DNA of 33,445 bases, taken from assembly GCA_030447875.1 (NCBI GenBank), contig JAUJOA010000003.1:161927-195371 (forward strand). Direction: 5' to 3'. Below are positions 7,915 through 15,583 of the stretch, piece after piece (within the stretch, counting starts at the first letter, position 1; each line of letters begins with the position of its first letter). The translations under genes and the position numbers were made by a program. The stretch is from Thermoleophilaceae bacterium. GTDB lineage: Bacteria; Actinomycetota; Thermoleophilia; Solirubrobacterales; Thermoleophilaceae. The notes under the pieces were generated by a model. That model ran no database searches. It was not told the DNA's origin and saw nothing but the letters and a program-made list of their open reading frames with translations.

Positions 7915-8664
7915 CTACGCGCGGGCGGGACTGAGCCCGCCGCGGCGCGACAGCCACACGCCGCCGGCCGCGATCATCGCGATGCTGATGAGCTGCGCCT
8001 GCGTGAGCCCGATCACGAGCGCATCGTTGCGACGGATGAACTCCACGAGCAGGCGTTCCACGCCGGCCAGGACGAGATACAGGGCGAACAGCGCGCCCGG
8101 CTGGAGCCGGTCGCGCAGTCGCCACAGGACGAGCGCGACCAGGCCCATCGTCAGCGACTCGTAGATCGGGGTCGGGTGGACCTCCTGCGTCGTGGGAACG
8201 GTCCCCTCCGGATAGGACATCGCCCACGGAAGGCTCGAGGCCACCCCGTAGTCCCCATCCCCGGAGAGCTGGCAGCCGACGCGGCCGATCGCGTAGCCGA
8301 TGGCCAGCCCAGGCGCGCACACGTCGAGCAGCTGCAGTCCGACGTAGCCGCGCAGCCGAGCCCAGATGAGCACCCCGACCGCCCCTCCGACGAGCCCACC
8401 GAACCAGACGAGACCCGACCCGGAGACCAGGTTGCCGATCAAGTCGCCGGAGACTTGGTCGTAGTTCTGGATCAGGTAGTCGATCCGCGAGCCGACGAGG
8501 CCGCCGAGCAGCGCCGCGAAGACGATCTCGTACGCCCAGTCGATCGGGCGCCCGAGCTCCTGCAACCGGCGCCCCACGAGGAGCCCCGAGCCCACGAAGG
8601 CAAGCGCGAAGCAGAGGCCGAATGTCTGAAGGGTCAGCGGCCCTAGATCGAGGGTCGGCTCCAC
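7915..8664 (-). CDS. lgt: Prolipoprotein diacylglyceryl transferase
   Basis: A membrane enzyme that moves a diacylglyceryl group from phosphatidylglycerol to the lipobox cysteine of prolipoproteins. The 249-residue protein has about seven membrane spans. Family landmarks are GLVWFGGLVGG, the signature GYAIGRVGCQLSGDGDYG (the family usually reads GRxGNFxNGE), and HPTPIYES. Several probable substrates lie in this window, including ZnuA and the lipoproteins at 12690, 15584 and 23606. GTG 8664 is the first start and places the first membrane span correctly. The M23 peptidase gene ends 19 bases upstream on the same strand, so the two may share a transcript. Confidence 0.92.
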   Translation of the reverse strand: MEPTLDLGPLTLQTFGLCFALAFVGSGLLVGRRLQELGRPIDWAYEIVFAALLGGLVGSRIDYLIQNYDQVSGDLIGNLVSGSGLVWFGGLVGGAVGVLIWARLRGYVGLQLLDVCAPGLAIGYAIGRVGCQLSGDGDYGVASSLPWAMSYPEGTVPTTQEVHPTPIYESLTMGLVALVLWRLRDRLQPGALFALYLVLAGVERLLVEFIRRNDALVIGLTQAQLISIAMIAAGGVWLSRRGGLSPARA

Positions 8665-8683
8665 TCAGACAGCGTACTGAGCG

Positions 8684-9907
8684 CTACAGGTAGCCCATCG
8701 GGTCGACCGCCTGGCCGTTCTCCCGCGTCTCGAAGTGGAGGTGGTCGCCGAAGCAGTTGCCCGTGCAGCCCGAGCTCCCGATCACGTCGCCCTGTCCGAC
8801 CGAGTCGCCGGTGGACACGCCGATGCGCGATAGGTGGGCGTAGCAGGTGGACAGGCTGCCCCCGTGCTGGACGCAGATGTAGTTGCCGTACCCGCCCGTG
8901 GGCCCCGCACTTGCCACGCTACCGGCGTCGGCGGCCCTGATCGGGGTGCCCGACGGGACCGCGATGTCAACGCCCTCGTGGGGACGGCCCCAGCGCGAGC
9001 CGAACGGCGAGGTGATCGGGCCGTTGACCGGCCAGATCAACTGGCCCGCGCCCTGCTTGACCGGTCCAGCGGACGGTGCCGCGCCCCCGCCGGGTGCCGG
9101 CGGGGCGGGCGCAGCAGCCTGCTCCTCCTCCTGCTCCTGGGCCGCCTGGAGCTGCGCCTGGATCCGTTCCTGCTCCTTCTCGAGCGAGCTCAGGTCGCCC
9201 TCGAGCCGAACGCGGCTCTGGCGCACCTTCGCGAGCGAGGATTGACGCGCGTCGCGCGTTCCCTGAAGATCGGCTCGAGCGTTCGTCAGCTCTTGGCGGG
9301 TGGACGCAAGCTCGTTGCGCCGGTCGAGGATATCCTGCACGGCTCCCTCCACACGCCGCTCGAGGTCGGCCAGCCGGGCGACCTCGTCGGCCACCTGAGC
9401 CTTCAGGTCGCGGACTCGAGCGACCACGCGCTGGTCCTGGGACGAGATCCTGTCGAGGAACTCGGTCCGCTCGAGCAGCTCGTTGAAGCCATCGGCCTCG
9501 AGCACGACCGTCAGGGCGTCCGGCTCGTCCGTCTTGTAGATCTCGACCAACCGGTCGGCCAGCGCTGCCTCGGACTCGACGAGCCTGTCGCGCAGGCGCG
9601 CGAGCCGGTCGCGGGTGACGGCGAGCTCGCCGCGAACCTGTTCCAGCTCCGCCTCCTTGGCCCGGAGGCGCTCGACCAGCTGCTGCTCCTGGTCGAGCAA
9701 TCCACTGATCCGGCCGGTGAGGCTCTCTATGCGCGTGTCGAAGCCGCTGATCTCGGTCGTCAGCACGCCCGCGCGGTCCTGGGTCTCCTGAATCTGGTCG
9801 CGCGTGCCGGCGATGCGATCGGACAACGGCGCCGCGATCCCGGAGATGGGCACGAGAGATAGGGCCGTCAGGCCGAGGGATATGGAAACCCAGAAGGTTC
9901 GTCTCAT
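8684..9907 (-). CDS. Coiled-coil murein peptidase of family M23 (EnvC/NlpD-like)
   Basis: A secreted cell-wall endopeptidase or amidase activator. The 407-residue protein has an N-terminal signal or anchor (TFWVSISLGLTALSLVPISG), a long coiled coil (about residues 30-270), a proline/alanine linker and a C-terminal LytM domain. The domain has the zinc motifs HEGVDIA (HxxxD) and GDHLHFE (HxH), so it looks catalytically competent, unlike EnvC itself. Four cysteines in the peptidase domain (CVQHG, STCYAH, SGCTGNC) could form disulfides outside the cell. The leader contains a c-di-AMP riboswitch, fitting control of wall hydrolysis by that nucleotide, as known for resuscitation and wall hydrolases of actinobacteria. 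Confidence 0.92.
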   Translation of the reverse strand: MRRTFWVSISLGLTALSLVPISGIAAPLSDRIAGTRDQIQETQDRAGVLTTEISGFDTRIESLTGRISGLLDQEQQLVERLRAKEAELEQVRGELAVTRDRLARLRDRLVESEAALADRLVEIYKTDEPDALTVVLEADGFNELLERTEFLDRISSQDQRVVARVRDLKAQVADEVARLADLERRVEGAVQDILDRRNELASTRQELTNARADLQGTRDARQSSLAKVRQSRVRLEGDLSSLEKEQERIQAQLQAAQEQEEEQAAAPAPPAPGGGAAPSAGPVKQGAGQLIWPVNGPITSPFGSRWGRPHEGVDIAVPSGTPIRAADAGSVASAGPTGGYGNYICVQHGGSLSTCYAHLSRIGVSTGDSVGQGDVIGSSGCTGNCFGDHLHFETRENGQAVDPMGYL

Positions 9908-9916
9908 CGGATTGGG

Positions 9917-10030
9917 CCCTGCGGCGCTTACGGGGTTAGCTGTCGGGCTCGCGCATGGCGCTACGCCGCGCTTGCGGCGACGATTCGCCCCTACCGCTCG
10001 GGTCCCCCGTTTACCCGCGTTATGCAGGCA
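9917..10030 (-). ncRNA. Cyclic di-AMP riboswitch (ydaO-yuaA type)
   Basis: On the minus strand the leader of the M23 gene carries the recognised ydaO-yuaA blocks in order: GGGTAAACGGGGGACCCG, then GGTAGGGGCGAATC, then GACAGCTAACCCCGTAAGCG. An outer stem can form between GCCTGC (10029-10024) and GCAGGGC (9923-9917). The 3' end is 9 bases before the ATG, so the expression platform must be short and may act on translation. In this class high c-di-AMP normally turns the gene off. A possible promoter lies upstream: TTGCTC (10083-10078), 17 bases, then TAGGTT (10060-10055). Confidence 0.9.
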
Positions 10031-10054
10031 AGTTCAGCAATCAGGACGAGCGGG

Positions 10055-10083
10055 AACCTAGCAGGGCGGCATGAGGTGAGCAA
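10055..10083 (-). promoter_or_regulatory. Candidate promoter for the riboswitch-M23 transcript
   Basis: TTGCTC at 10083-10078 and TAGGTT at 10060-10055 are separated by 17 bases on the minus strand. The expected transcription start would fall near 10048, just before the riboswitch outer stem. The -10 element is a weak match. Confidence 0.35.
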
Positions 10084-10113
10084 GAGACCTCCTGCTCTAG
10101 AATGGAATCTTGC

Positions 10114-11004
10114 ATGGCGTCTAGAACACGCACATCCTTCGGCAGGGACACCGGGCTTCAGCTCCGGATGCTCCTGACCATGTTCCTGCTCGGCCTGCTC
10201 TACGTGGGCTTCGTGGGTGCGCTGTTCGCGGCCGGCACGAGCGCGGTCGTAATGGTCGTCGTGATCGGTGCGCTCATGCTGTCGCAGCTGTTCCTGTCGG
10301 ACAAGCTCGCGCTGCGCGCCATGGGCGCGCGCGAGGTCTCGCCGGCGGAGGCCCCTGGGCTGCACGCGATGATCGAGCGGCTCTGCATCCAGGCCGACCT
10401 GCCCAAGCCACGCATCGCGATCGCCGACACCGACGTGCCCAACGCGTTCGCCATGGGCCGGTCCAAGAAGTCCGCGGTAGTGTGCGCCACGACAGGCATC
10501 ATGCGCACGCTCGATCCCGGCGAGCTCGAGGGCGTGATGGCGCACGAGCTCGCGCACGTGAAGAACCGCGACGTTCTGATCATGACCGTCGTCAGCTTCT
10601 TCGCCTCGATCGCGGCGATGATGGCGCAGTTCGCTTTCTTCTTTGGCGGCGACGACGAGTCCCCCGCGGGCATCATCGTCTTCCTCGCGTCGATTCTGGT
10701 GTATGCGGTCTCGTTCGTCCTGATGCTGGCGCTGTCGCGCTACCGCGAGTTCACCGCGGACCGCGGCGCGGCGCTCACCACCGGGCGACCGAGCGCGCTG
10801 GCCTCGGCCCTGGTGAAGATCTCCGCGCAGATGCAGCGCACGCCGCAGCGCGATCTCCGCGCCGCGGGCGAGATGAACGCCTTCTTCATCGTTCCGACGA
10901 GCGTCAAGTCCACGGTGCAGACCCTCTTCTCGACGCACCCGCCAATGGAGAAGCGGATCGAGCGCCTCCAGGGTCTCGAGACTCAGCTCCAGCGCGGGGC
11001 ATAA
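10114..11004 (+). CDS. htpX: HtpX-like membrane zinc protease (family M48)
   Basis: A membrane metalloprotease for quality control of membrane proteins under envelope stress. The 296-residue protein begins with two membrane spans (about residues 18-62). The zinc motif is VMAHELAHVKNRD (HExxH at about 144-148), and the third ligand is the glutamate in YREFTADRGA. A second pair of spans lies between them. The C-terminus has FSTHPPMEKRIERL, typical of HtpX. ATG 10114 is chosen because TAGAAT at 10098-10103 could be a -10 element that would make the mRNA leaderless there; ATG 10102 would add four residues. The pspAB gene follows after 12 bases. Confidence 0.92.
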   Translation: MASRTRTSFGRDTGLQLRMLLTMFLLGLLYVGFVGALFAAGTSAVVMVVVIGALMLSQLFLSDKLALRAMGAREVSPAEAPGLHAMIERLCIQADLPKPRIAIADTDVPNAFAMGRSKKSAVVCATTGIMRTLDPGELEGVMAHELAHVKNRDVLIMTVVSFFASIAAMMAQFAFFFGGDDESPAGIIVFLASILVYAVSFVLMLALSRYREFTADRGAALTTGRPSALASALVKISAQMQRTPQRDLRAAGEMNAFFIVPTSVKSTVQTLFSTHPPMEKRIERLQGLETQLQRGA

Positions 11005-11016
11005 CGCAGCGCCGGC

Positions 11017-11586
11017 TTGGGCTTCTTCGACGCCCTCCTCGGCGGGCAGCGCAAGCTGAAGGCTCCGGCGCCCGACCGCCTGTTCGCGATGACGACCGCC
11101 CAGGTCACGCTCGAGGTAGAGGTCGGCCTGCGCCACCGCGATCGCGCCGGCATCGTATTCCAGCCGCTCGCGACCGGCGACTTCAAGCAGATCCTGACGG
11201 AGACCGAGGAGCTCCTCCGCGGCGCCGCGGGGGACACCGACACGAAGGTCGACTCCCACGACGACGAGTTCGGCTACCGCTGGATCATCCTCCGCGACGC
11301 CGACTTCGAGGATCTCGTCGTCTCGCTCAACACGGTCTCGAGCCAGCTTCAGAACGGCGGCTACGGCGACCGCCTGCTCGCGTGTGTCTTCGCCTTCGAG
11401 GAGGACGGCAAGCCCGTCTACTTCATCTACAACTTCAAGCGCGGGGCCTACTATCCCTTCGTGCCTATCGGAAGGCAGCAACGCAGCACGGAGCACGAGC
11501 TGCGGCTGATCGCCCAGATCGGCGCGGAGCTGCCGATCGAGTCCGACCTCGAGCGCCGGCTGCCCCTCTGGGAGATCCCGCTGTAG
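11017..11586 (+). CDS. pspAB: PspA-associated protein PspAB
   Basis: A 189-residue soluble protein of a family described as a partner in PspA modules of actinobacteria and often found next to HtpX. The N-terminus GFFDALLGGQRKLKAPAPDRLFAM and the middle DTKVDSHDDEFGYRWIILRD are as expected for it, as is the close YYPFVPIGRQQRSTEHELRL. No membrane span or signal peptide. Start is TTG 11017, 12 bases after htpX, so the two are probably cotranscribed. The molecular role is not established; the context suggests envelope stress adaptation with HtpX and PspA. Confidence 0.85.
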   Translation: MGFFDALLGGQRKLKAPAPDRLFAMTTAQVTLEVEVGLRHRDRAGIVFQPLATGDFKQILTETEELLRGAAGDTDTKVDSHDDEFGYRWIILRDADFEDLVVSLNTVSSQLQNGGYGDRLLACVFAFEEDGKPVYFIYNFKRGAYYPFVPIGRQQRSTEHELRLIAQIGAELPIESDLERRLPLWEIPL

Positions 11587-11592
11587 GGAGGT

Positions 11593-11610
11593 GCCGGGTC
11601 GGCGCCCGGC
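11593..11610. terminator. Hairpin between convergent pspAB and pspAA
   Basis: GCCGGG (11593-11598) and CCCGGC (11605-11610) form a 6-base stem around TCGGCG in a 33-base gap between two converging genes. There is no T tract, so it is at best a weak or bidirectional terminator. Confidence 0.35.
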
Positions 11611-11619
11611 GCCGGACGC

Positions 11620-11898
11620 TCAGTCGGGGATCAGGCCCTCGCCGGTGAACTCGCCCTGCGCCTCTTCGAAGGAGATGTCGCGTGGCGGCAGGATCACGTC
11701 GGACTCCGACAGCTCGTCACCGTCGATCGCGCTTCCGTCGGCTTCGACCAGCGCAAGCATCTGACTCCAGAGCTCGTGGAAGCCGGCCTCGTCGCCGGCC
11801 TCGACCGCGGACACCGCCCGGTTGTCGAGCTCGTTGAGCCGGGCGGCATCCTCCTCCGGCAGCTCGAACTGGCCCTCGCCCGCGACCCGGACGATCAC
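11620..11898 (-). CDS. pspAA: PspA-associated protein PspAA
   Basis: A small acidic cytoplasmic protein of 92 residues. The start MIVRVAGEGQFELPEED, the middle SAVEAGDEAGFHELWSQML and the end SDVILPPRDISFEEAQ with GEGLIPD match the PspAA family, the companion of PspA in actinobacteria and several other phyla. Its GTG overlaps the pspA stop by four bases, so the two proteins are translationally coupled. It faces htpX-pspAB, so all four members of the module lie within about 2.5 kb. Confidence 0.88.
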   Translation of the reverse strand: MIVRVAGEGQFELPEEDAARLNELDNRAVSAVEAGDEAGFHELWSQMLALVEADGSAIDGDELSESDVILPPRDISFEEAQGEFTGEGLIPD

Positions 11899-12647
11899 GC
11901 GCCCTCCTTGCCTTCCTCGAGCGCGGGGGCCGTGCCCCCGGAGCCGAGCTCAGCCTTCATCTTCTCGAGCTCGCTGTCGACCTGCGCACCGGAGCCAAGC
12001 TCCGCCAGCTCGCGGTCGATGTCGTCCTGGCCCGGGCCGAGCCGCGTCAGGTCGTCGAACGTGCCGGCCCTCTCGAGCTCCTCGACGGCCTGTCCACGTG
12101 CGCGCATGTTCTCCGTCTTGTCCTCGGCACGCTGAATGGCGAGCCCTAGGTCGGCCATCTCCTCGCCCACGCCGTTGGCGGCCTCGGAGATCCGGACCTG
12201 CGCCTCGGCGGCCGAGTACTGGGCCTTGATGACCTCCTTCTTCGTGCGGAAGGCCTCGATCTTCTGGCGCAGGCGCTTCTCATTCTCGGTGAGCTGCTGC
12301 TGCTGGTTCTCGAGCTCCGTGACCTGCTGGTCGAGCGACTGAAGCTCCGTCTGCGCCACGGTCTTCCGCTCGAGCGCCATCCGCGCGAGGTCCTCGCGCC
12401 CCTGTGACACCCCCTGGCGCGCCTGGGTGTCGAGCTTGACGATCTGCTGCTCTAGCTTCTGCGACTGCATCTGGATCCGCTTCTTCGACGTCGTGACGTC
12501 GGCGATCCCCTTCTTCACGTTCTGAAGCAGCTCTACCTGCTTCTGGTACCCGTACTCGAGCGTCTCCGACGGGTCCTCGGCCCGATCGAGCAGCTTCGAG
12601 ACCTTGGCCTTGATAACCGTTGACATCCGACCGCCCAGGCCCGCCAT
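11895..12647 (-). CDS. pspA: PspA/Vipp1-family membrane-stress protein
   Basis: A peripheral membrane protein of the ESCRT-III/PspA fold that oligomerises on damaged membranes. The 250-residue protein is almost wholly coiled coil, with the family start MSTVIKAKVSKLLDRAEDPSETLEYGY after seven extra residues and ending in the acidic tail ELGSGGTAPALEEGKEGA. A strong ribosome binding site, AAGGAGG (12653-12659), lies 5 bases before ATG 12647, which decides that start over the internal ATG. pspAA overlaps the end. Confidence 0.93.
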   Translation of the reverse strand: MAGLGGRMSTVIKAKVSKLLDRAEDPSETLEYGYQKQVELLQNVKKGIADVTTSKKRIQMQSQKLEQQIVKLDTQARQGVSQGREDLARMALERKTVAQTELQSLDQQVTELENQQQQLTENEKRLRQKIEAFRTKKEVIKAQYSAAEAQVRISEAANGVGEEMADLGLAIQRAEDKTENMRARGQAVEELERAGTFDDLTRLGPGQDDIDRELAELGSGAQVDSELEKMKAELGSGGTAPALEEGKEGA

Positions 12648-12689
12648 GCGACGCCTCCTTGGGATCTCCGAGTTGAACTGTGGCTCGGC

Positions 12690-13205
12690 CTAGAGTACCC
12701 GCCGCGGCGCGCCAGCCACCTCGCCCGGCGGCGCCGCCGGAGTCGGCAGCTGTCGCCACTCGCGGAACTTGCCGTCGCGGATCACGAAGCGCACCCGGGC
12801 GCGACCGCCCTCCTCGCACTTACCCGTGCGCCCCTCGCGCAGGCGGAAGGCTGCGACGGTCCCCTCGGCGTCCGGCTCCACGTCGGTCACATCCGCTCGG
12901 CAGGGAAGCCCGCGGTTGAACTCGATCGCGTCCACCCGAGTCTCCAGCCGCATGACCCCGAGCTGCTCGACGAGCGCGCCACGCTCGAAGAAGTCGGCCG
13001 CGCGCTCGTAGTCGCCGAGGTTCACGGCCTCGTTCCAACCGCGGATCGCACGCTCCTCCGCGCTCTGCCCGGGGGCTGGCCCGCCAGGCATGGTGTCCTC
13101 GCCCTCACCCAGCCGCGGCTCGTTCGACGAGGAGCCGCATCCCCCGCCGAGAGCTACGGCGGCCAGCGCGGCAGCCAGGGCACGCCAGGCGCGTGGACCG
13201 ATCAT
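12690..13205 (-). CDS. Putative lipoprotein of unknown function
   Basis: A 171-residue protein with a signal peptide and lipobox LGGGC at about residue 23, followed by a serine-rich tether and a glycine/proline stretch. The mature part (from SAEERAIRGWNEAVNLGDYERAADFF) has helices followed by strands ending RARVRFVIRDGKFREWRQL. This pattern recalls small NTF2-like/SnoaL-like lipoproteins, but no catalytic residue can be named. Its start overlaps the ctaG stop by four bases (ATGA), so it is coexpressed with that oxidase assembly gene. I do not recognise a specific family. Confidence 0.75.
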   Translation of the reverse strand: MIGPRAWRALAAALAAVALGGGCGSSSNEPRLGEGEDTMPGGPAPGQSAEERAIRGWNEAVNLGDYERAADFFERGALVEQLGVMRLETRVDAIEFNRGLPCRADVTDVEPDAEGTVAAFRLREGRTGKCEEGGRARVRFVIRDGKFREWRQLPTPAAPPGEVAGAPRRVL

Positions 13206-14131
13206 CGCGCGGGAGCCATCCGCTCGGAGTCGTCGTCGGCGGCGGCGTGCTCGAGCCGCCGACGGAGGTCTCCCCCGCGCCCGGCGCCGACCGCCCGGGC
13301 GGCTCGTCGCTCACTCAGCTCGAGCCCGTGGCCGGCCGCGAACTCCAGCAGGCGCTGGCGCTCCTCCCCCTCGCGAGCGGCCTTCAGGAAGAGCCAGCCG
13401 AGCAGCACGAGCGTCAGGATGCTGCCCTCGACCATCATGATCACTCCGGCCGTGCCCTGGTCGTTCAGGGCCGAGATGCCCCACAGCGCCTCGCCCGCTG
13501 CATAGTCGGGGTAGAGCACAGCGCCCGACCACATGAGCACGTTGGCAAGGAGCGCCCCCGCCATCCGCATCAGGAATATGTAGATGAGCCTCGCCCCGTT
13601 GCCGAACCACTCGGGCCTCGGCAGCGGTCCGAGCAGCGACAGCCACACGTTGACGCCGAAGGCCACGAAGGTGGCGTGCTGGAGCGCGTGCACCGGCTCG
13701 CTCGCGAGCGCCGCCTGGTAGAGAACCGGTAGGTGCCATACGTAGAGGTCGACCGCCCAGAGCGGAAGCGCCACGGCGGGATGGGCGAGCGCGCGCAGCC
13801 GCTCGACGAGCCTCAGCCCGAGGATCGGCTGGAGGATCGGACCGGTCAGCCCGAGCACGATCAGCAGCGCCCCGATGTCCGCCATCAGGAGGTGCTGGGC
13901 CATATGGGCGAGCAACAGCTCCTCGCCGATGTGCGCGACCGGAGAGCCGAGCGACAGGAGCAGACAGGCTATGCCGAGCGCGAACGAAAGTTGACGCGCG
14001 AACGAGACGGGGCGCCCCTGCCGCTGGAGCGTCCGGGCGCGAACGAAGTACGCCGCGCCCGCCAGGATCGGTCCGGCGAGCTGGAGCGGCCCGAAGGTGC
14101 CGCTGCCTACGTGGGCGAGGGGCGCCAGCAT
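13202..14131 (-). CDS. ctaG: Cytochrome c oxidase assembly protein, caa3-type CtaG family
   Basis: A multi-span membrane protein of 309 residues from the caa3_CtaG family, linked to assembly and copper insertion of cytochrome c oxidase. About seven hydrophobic spans are visible. Conserved histidines appear in LLLAHMAQHLLM, VWHLPVLYQ and ALQHATF, and methionines in FLMRMAG, all plausible copper ligands. The C-terminal 70 residues are charged and arginine-rich and likely cytoplasmic. It is not related to the Cox11-type protein also called CtaG. The following lipoprotein gene overlaps its stop. Confidence 0.88.
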   Translation of the reverse strand: MLAPLAHVGSGTFGPLQLAGPILAGAAYFVRARTLQRQGRPVSFARQLSFALGIACLLLSLGSPVAHIGEELLLAHMAQHLLMADIGALLIVLGLTGPILQPILGLRLVERLRALAHPAVALPLWAVDLYVWHLPVLYQAALASEPVHALQHATFVAFGVNVWLSLLGPLPRPEWFGNGARLIYIFLMRMAGALLANVLMWSGAVLYPDYAAGEALWGISALNDQGTAGVIMMVEGSILTLVLLGWLFLKAAREGEERQRLLEFAAGHGLELSERRAARAVGAGRGGDLRRRLEHAAADDDSERMAPAR

Positions 14132-14156
14132 CGCCCCTCAGGATAGGCCGCCCCGC

Positions 14157-15452
14157 CTACGCGGCGGCGGGCTCCTTCTCCGGCTCGGTCGCGAGCGATC
14201 CGGTCGGGGTCCCGGGTGCCTGCTCGAGCACCTCCGCCGCCGCGCTGAGGCGCTCGACGTAGTCCTGGCGCTGCATCCGCGAGATCACGAGCCGCTGAAC
14301 CTGAGCCGTGCCCTCGAAGAGCTGATAGATCTTCGCGTCGCGGAAGTACTTCTCGAGCGGACAGTCGGTCGTCTGCGCGTACGGCCCGACCAGATCCATC
14401 AGAGCGGTCGTCGCCCACATCGTCACGTCGCCGGCCTTCAGCTTCGACATCGAGCCCTGGCCGCCGGTCATGGGTACGCCGTTGCGACCCATCCAGGCCG
14501 CGCGCCACACGAGCAGCCGCGAGGCCTCGATCTCCGTGGCCACATCGGCCAGGACCTGCTGAACCCGTTGCTGCTCGATGAGCGGCGTCCCGTCGTCGAC
14601 CTTGTCCTCGAGGTAGCGGAGCGTCCACTCGTACGCCGCCTGGGCGATTCCGAGGGCCGAGGCGCCCACGAGCGGCCGGGTCATCTCGAAGGTGGCGAGG
14701 GCGTTCGAGGCACGTCCGCTCGACTGGCCGGAGCGGGCGCGCTCGAGCTTCTTCTCGAGCTTGTCCATGCCACCGAGCAGGTACTCGACGGGCACGCGGC
14801 AGTCCTCCAGCACGACCTCGGCGGTCTGTGATGCCCGGATGCCGATCTTGTCCTCCTTCTTGCCCTGCGACAGGCCGGGCGTGTCCTTCGGCACGACGAA
14901 CGATGCCTGCCCGCGATGCCCGAGCTCCGGGTCCACCGTTGCCACGACGACCGTCACGTCGGCGATGCCACCGTTCGAGATGAAGACCTTGGTGCCGTTC
15001 AGCACCCATTCGTCGCCGTCCAGCTTCGCGGTGGTTCGCAGCGACTTGACGTCCGAGCCGGCACCCGCCTCGGTCACCGCGTAGGCACCGAGCTTGATCT
15101 CGTCGCCCGTGCCATAGCACTCGGGCACCCAGCGCCCGATCTGCTCCGGGGTGCCGGAGGAGGCGATGCCGGCGGCGGCGAGCGAGGAAGCGGAGATCGC
15201 GAGGGCGATGCCGGCGCATCCCCAGTGGAGCTCCTCGGCGTAGATCACGCCGAAGAGACCGTCGGGATCGGAGGCGATCTTCTGGATGTAGTCGAGCCCG
15301 TGGAGATCCCACTCACGGGCCGCCCTGATCACCTCCCACGGCACGCTCTGCTCCCGGTCGTGCTTGTCGGCGACCGGCCGGATCACCTCGGTCGCAAACC
15401 GCCGGCAGTAGCGCTGGAACTCGACCTGCTCCTCGGTGAGACGAAAGTCCAC
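14157..15452 (-). CDS. Acyl-CoA dehydrogenase
   Basis: A flavin enzyme that forms the 2,3 double bond of acyl-CoA in beta-oxidation; substrate length unknown. The 431-residue protein has the family blocks in order: helical N-domain (DFRLTEEQVEFQRYCRRF), AVTEAGAGSDVKSL with the FAD/substrate motif, WVLNGTKVFISNGG, and a C-terminal part with YFRDAKIYQLFEGTAQVQRLVISR, where the glutamate in FEGTAQ is in the place of the usual catalytic base. The C-terminal 30 residues are an extra alanine/glutamate-rich tail. GTG 15452 is preferred because GGAG lies 6 bases upstream. A 16-base palindrome at 15509-15524 suggests TetR-type repression shared with the thiolase at 21951. Confidence 0.92.
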   Translation of the reverse strand: MDFRLTEEQVEFQRYCRRFATEVIRPVADKHDREQSVPWEVIRAAREWDLHGLDYIQKIASDPDGLFGVIYAEELHWGCAGIALAISASSLAAAGIASSGTPEQIGRWVPECYGTGDEIKLGAYAVTEAGAGSDVKSLRTTAKLDGDEWVLNGTKVFISNGGIADVTVVVATVDPELGHRGQASFVVPKDTPGLSQGKKEDKIGIRASQTAEVVLEDCRVPVEYLLGGMDKLEKKLERARSGQSSGRASNALATFEMTRPLVGASALGIAQAAYEWTLRYLEDKVDDGTPLIEQQRVQQVLADVATEIEASRLLVWRAAWMGRNGVPMTGGQGSMSKLKAGDVTMWATTALMDLVGPYAQTTDCPLEKYFRDAKIYQLFEGTAQVQRLVISRMQRQDYVERLSAAAEVLEQAPGTPTGSLATEPEKEPAAA

Positions 15453-15508
15453 CTGCAACTCCGTTTCGACGGTCGGCCGGCGTGCCCCTGTGGCCGCGCA
15501 GCAGACGA

Positions 15509-15524
15509 TTGACTGGTCAGTCAA
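15509..15524. promoter_or_regulatory. TetR-type operator upstream of the acyl-CoA dehydrogenase
   Basis: TTGACTGGTCAGTCAA is a perfect 16-base palindrome, 57 bases before the dehydrogenase start and 60 before the divergent lipoprotein start. It differs from 23215-23230 only at the two central bases, and both are followed by CCAG. On the minus strand its TTGACT could also be a -35 element. Size and symmetry fit operators of TetR-family regulators of fatty acid catabolism; no such regulator gene is in the window. Confidence 0.72.
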
Positions 15525-15583
15525 CCAGAAAAAGCATAGCGCCTTCAGCAGTCGCTTACCGAGCGCAGGTATCGTGCCCAGCC

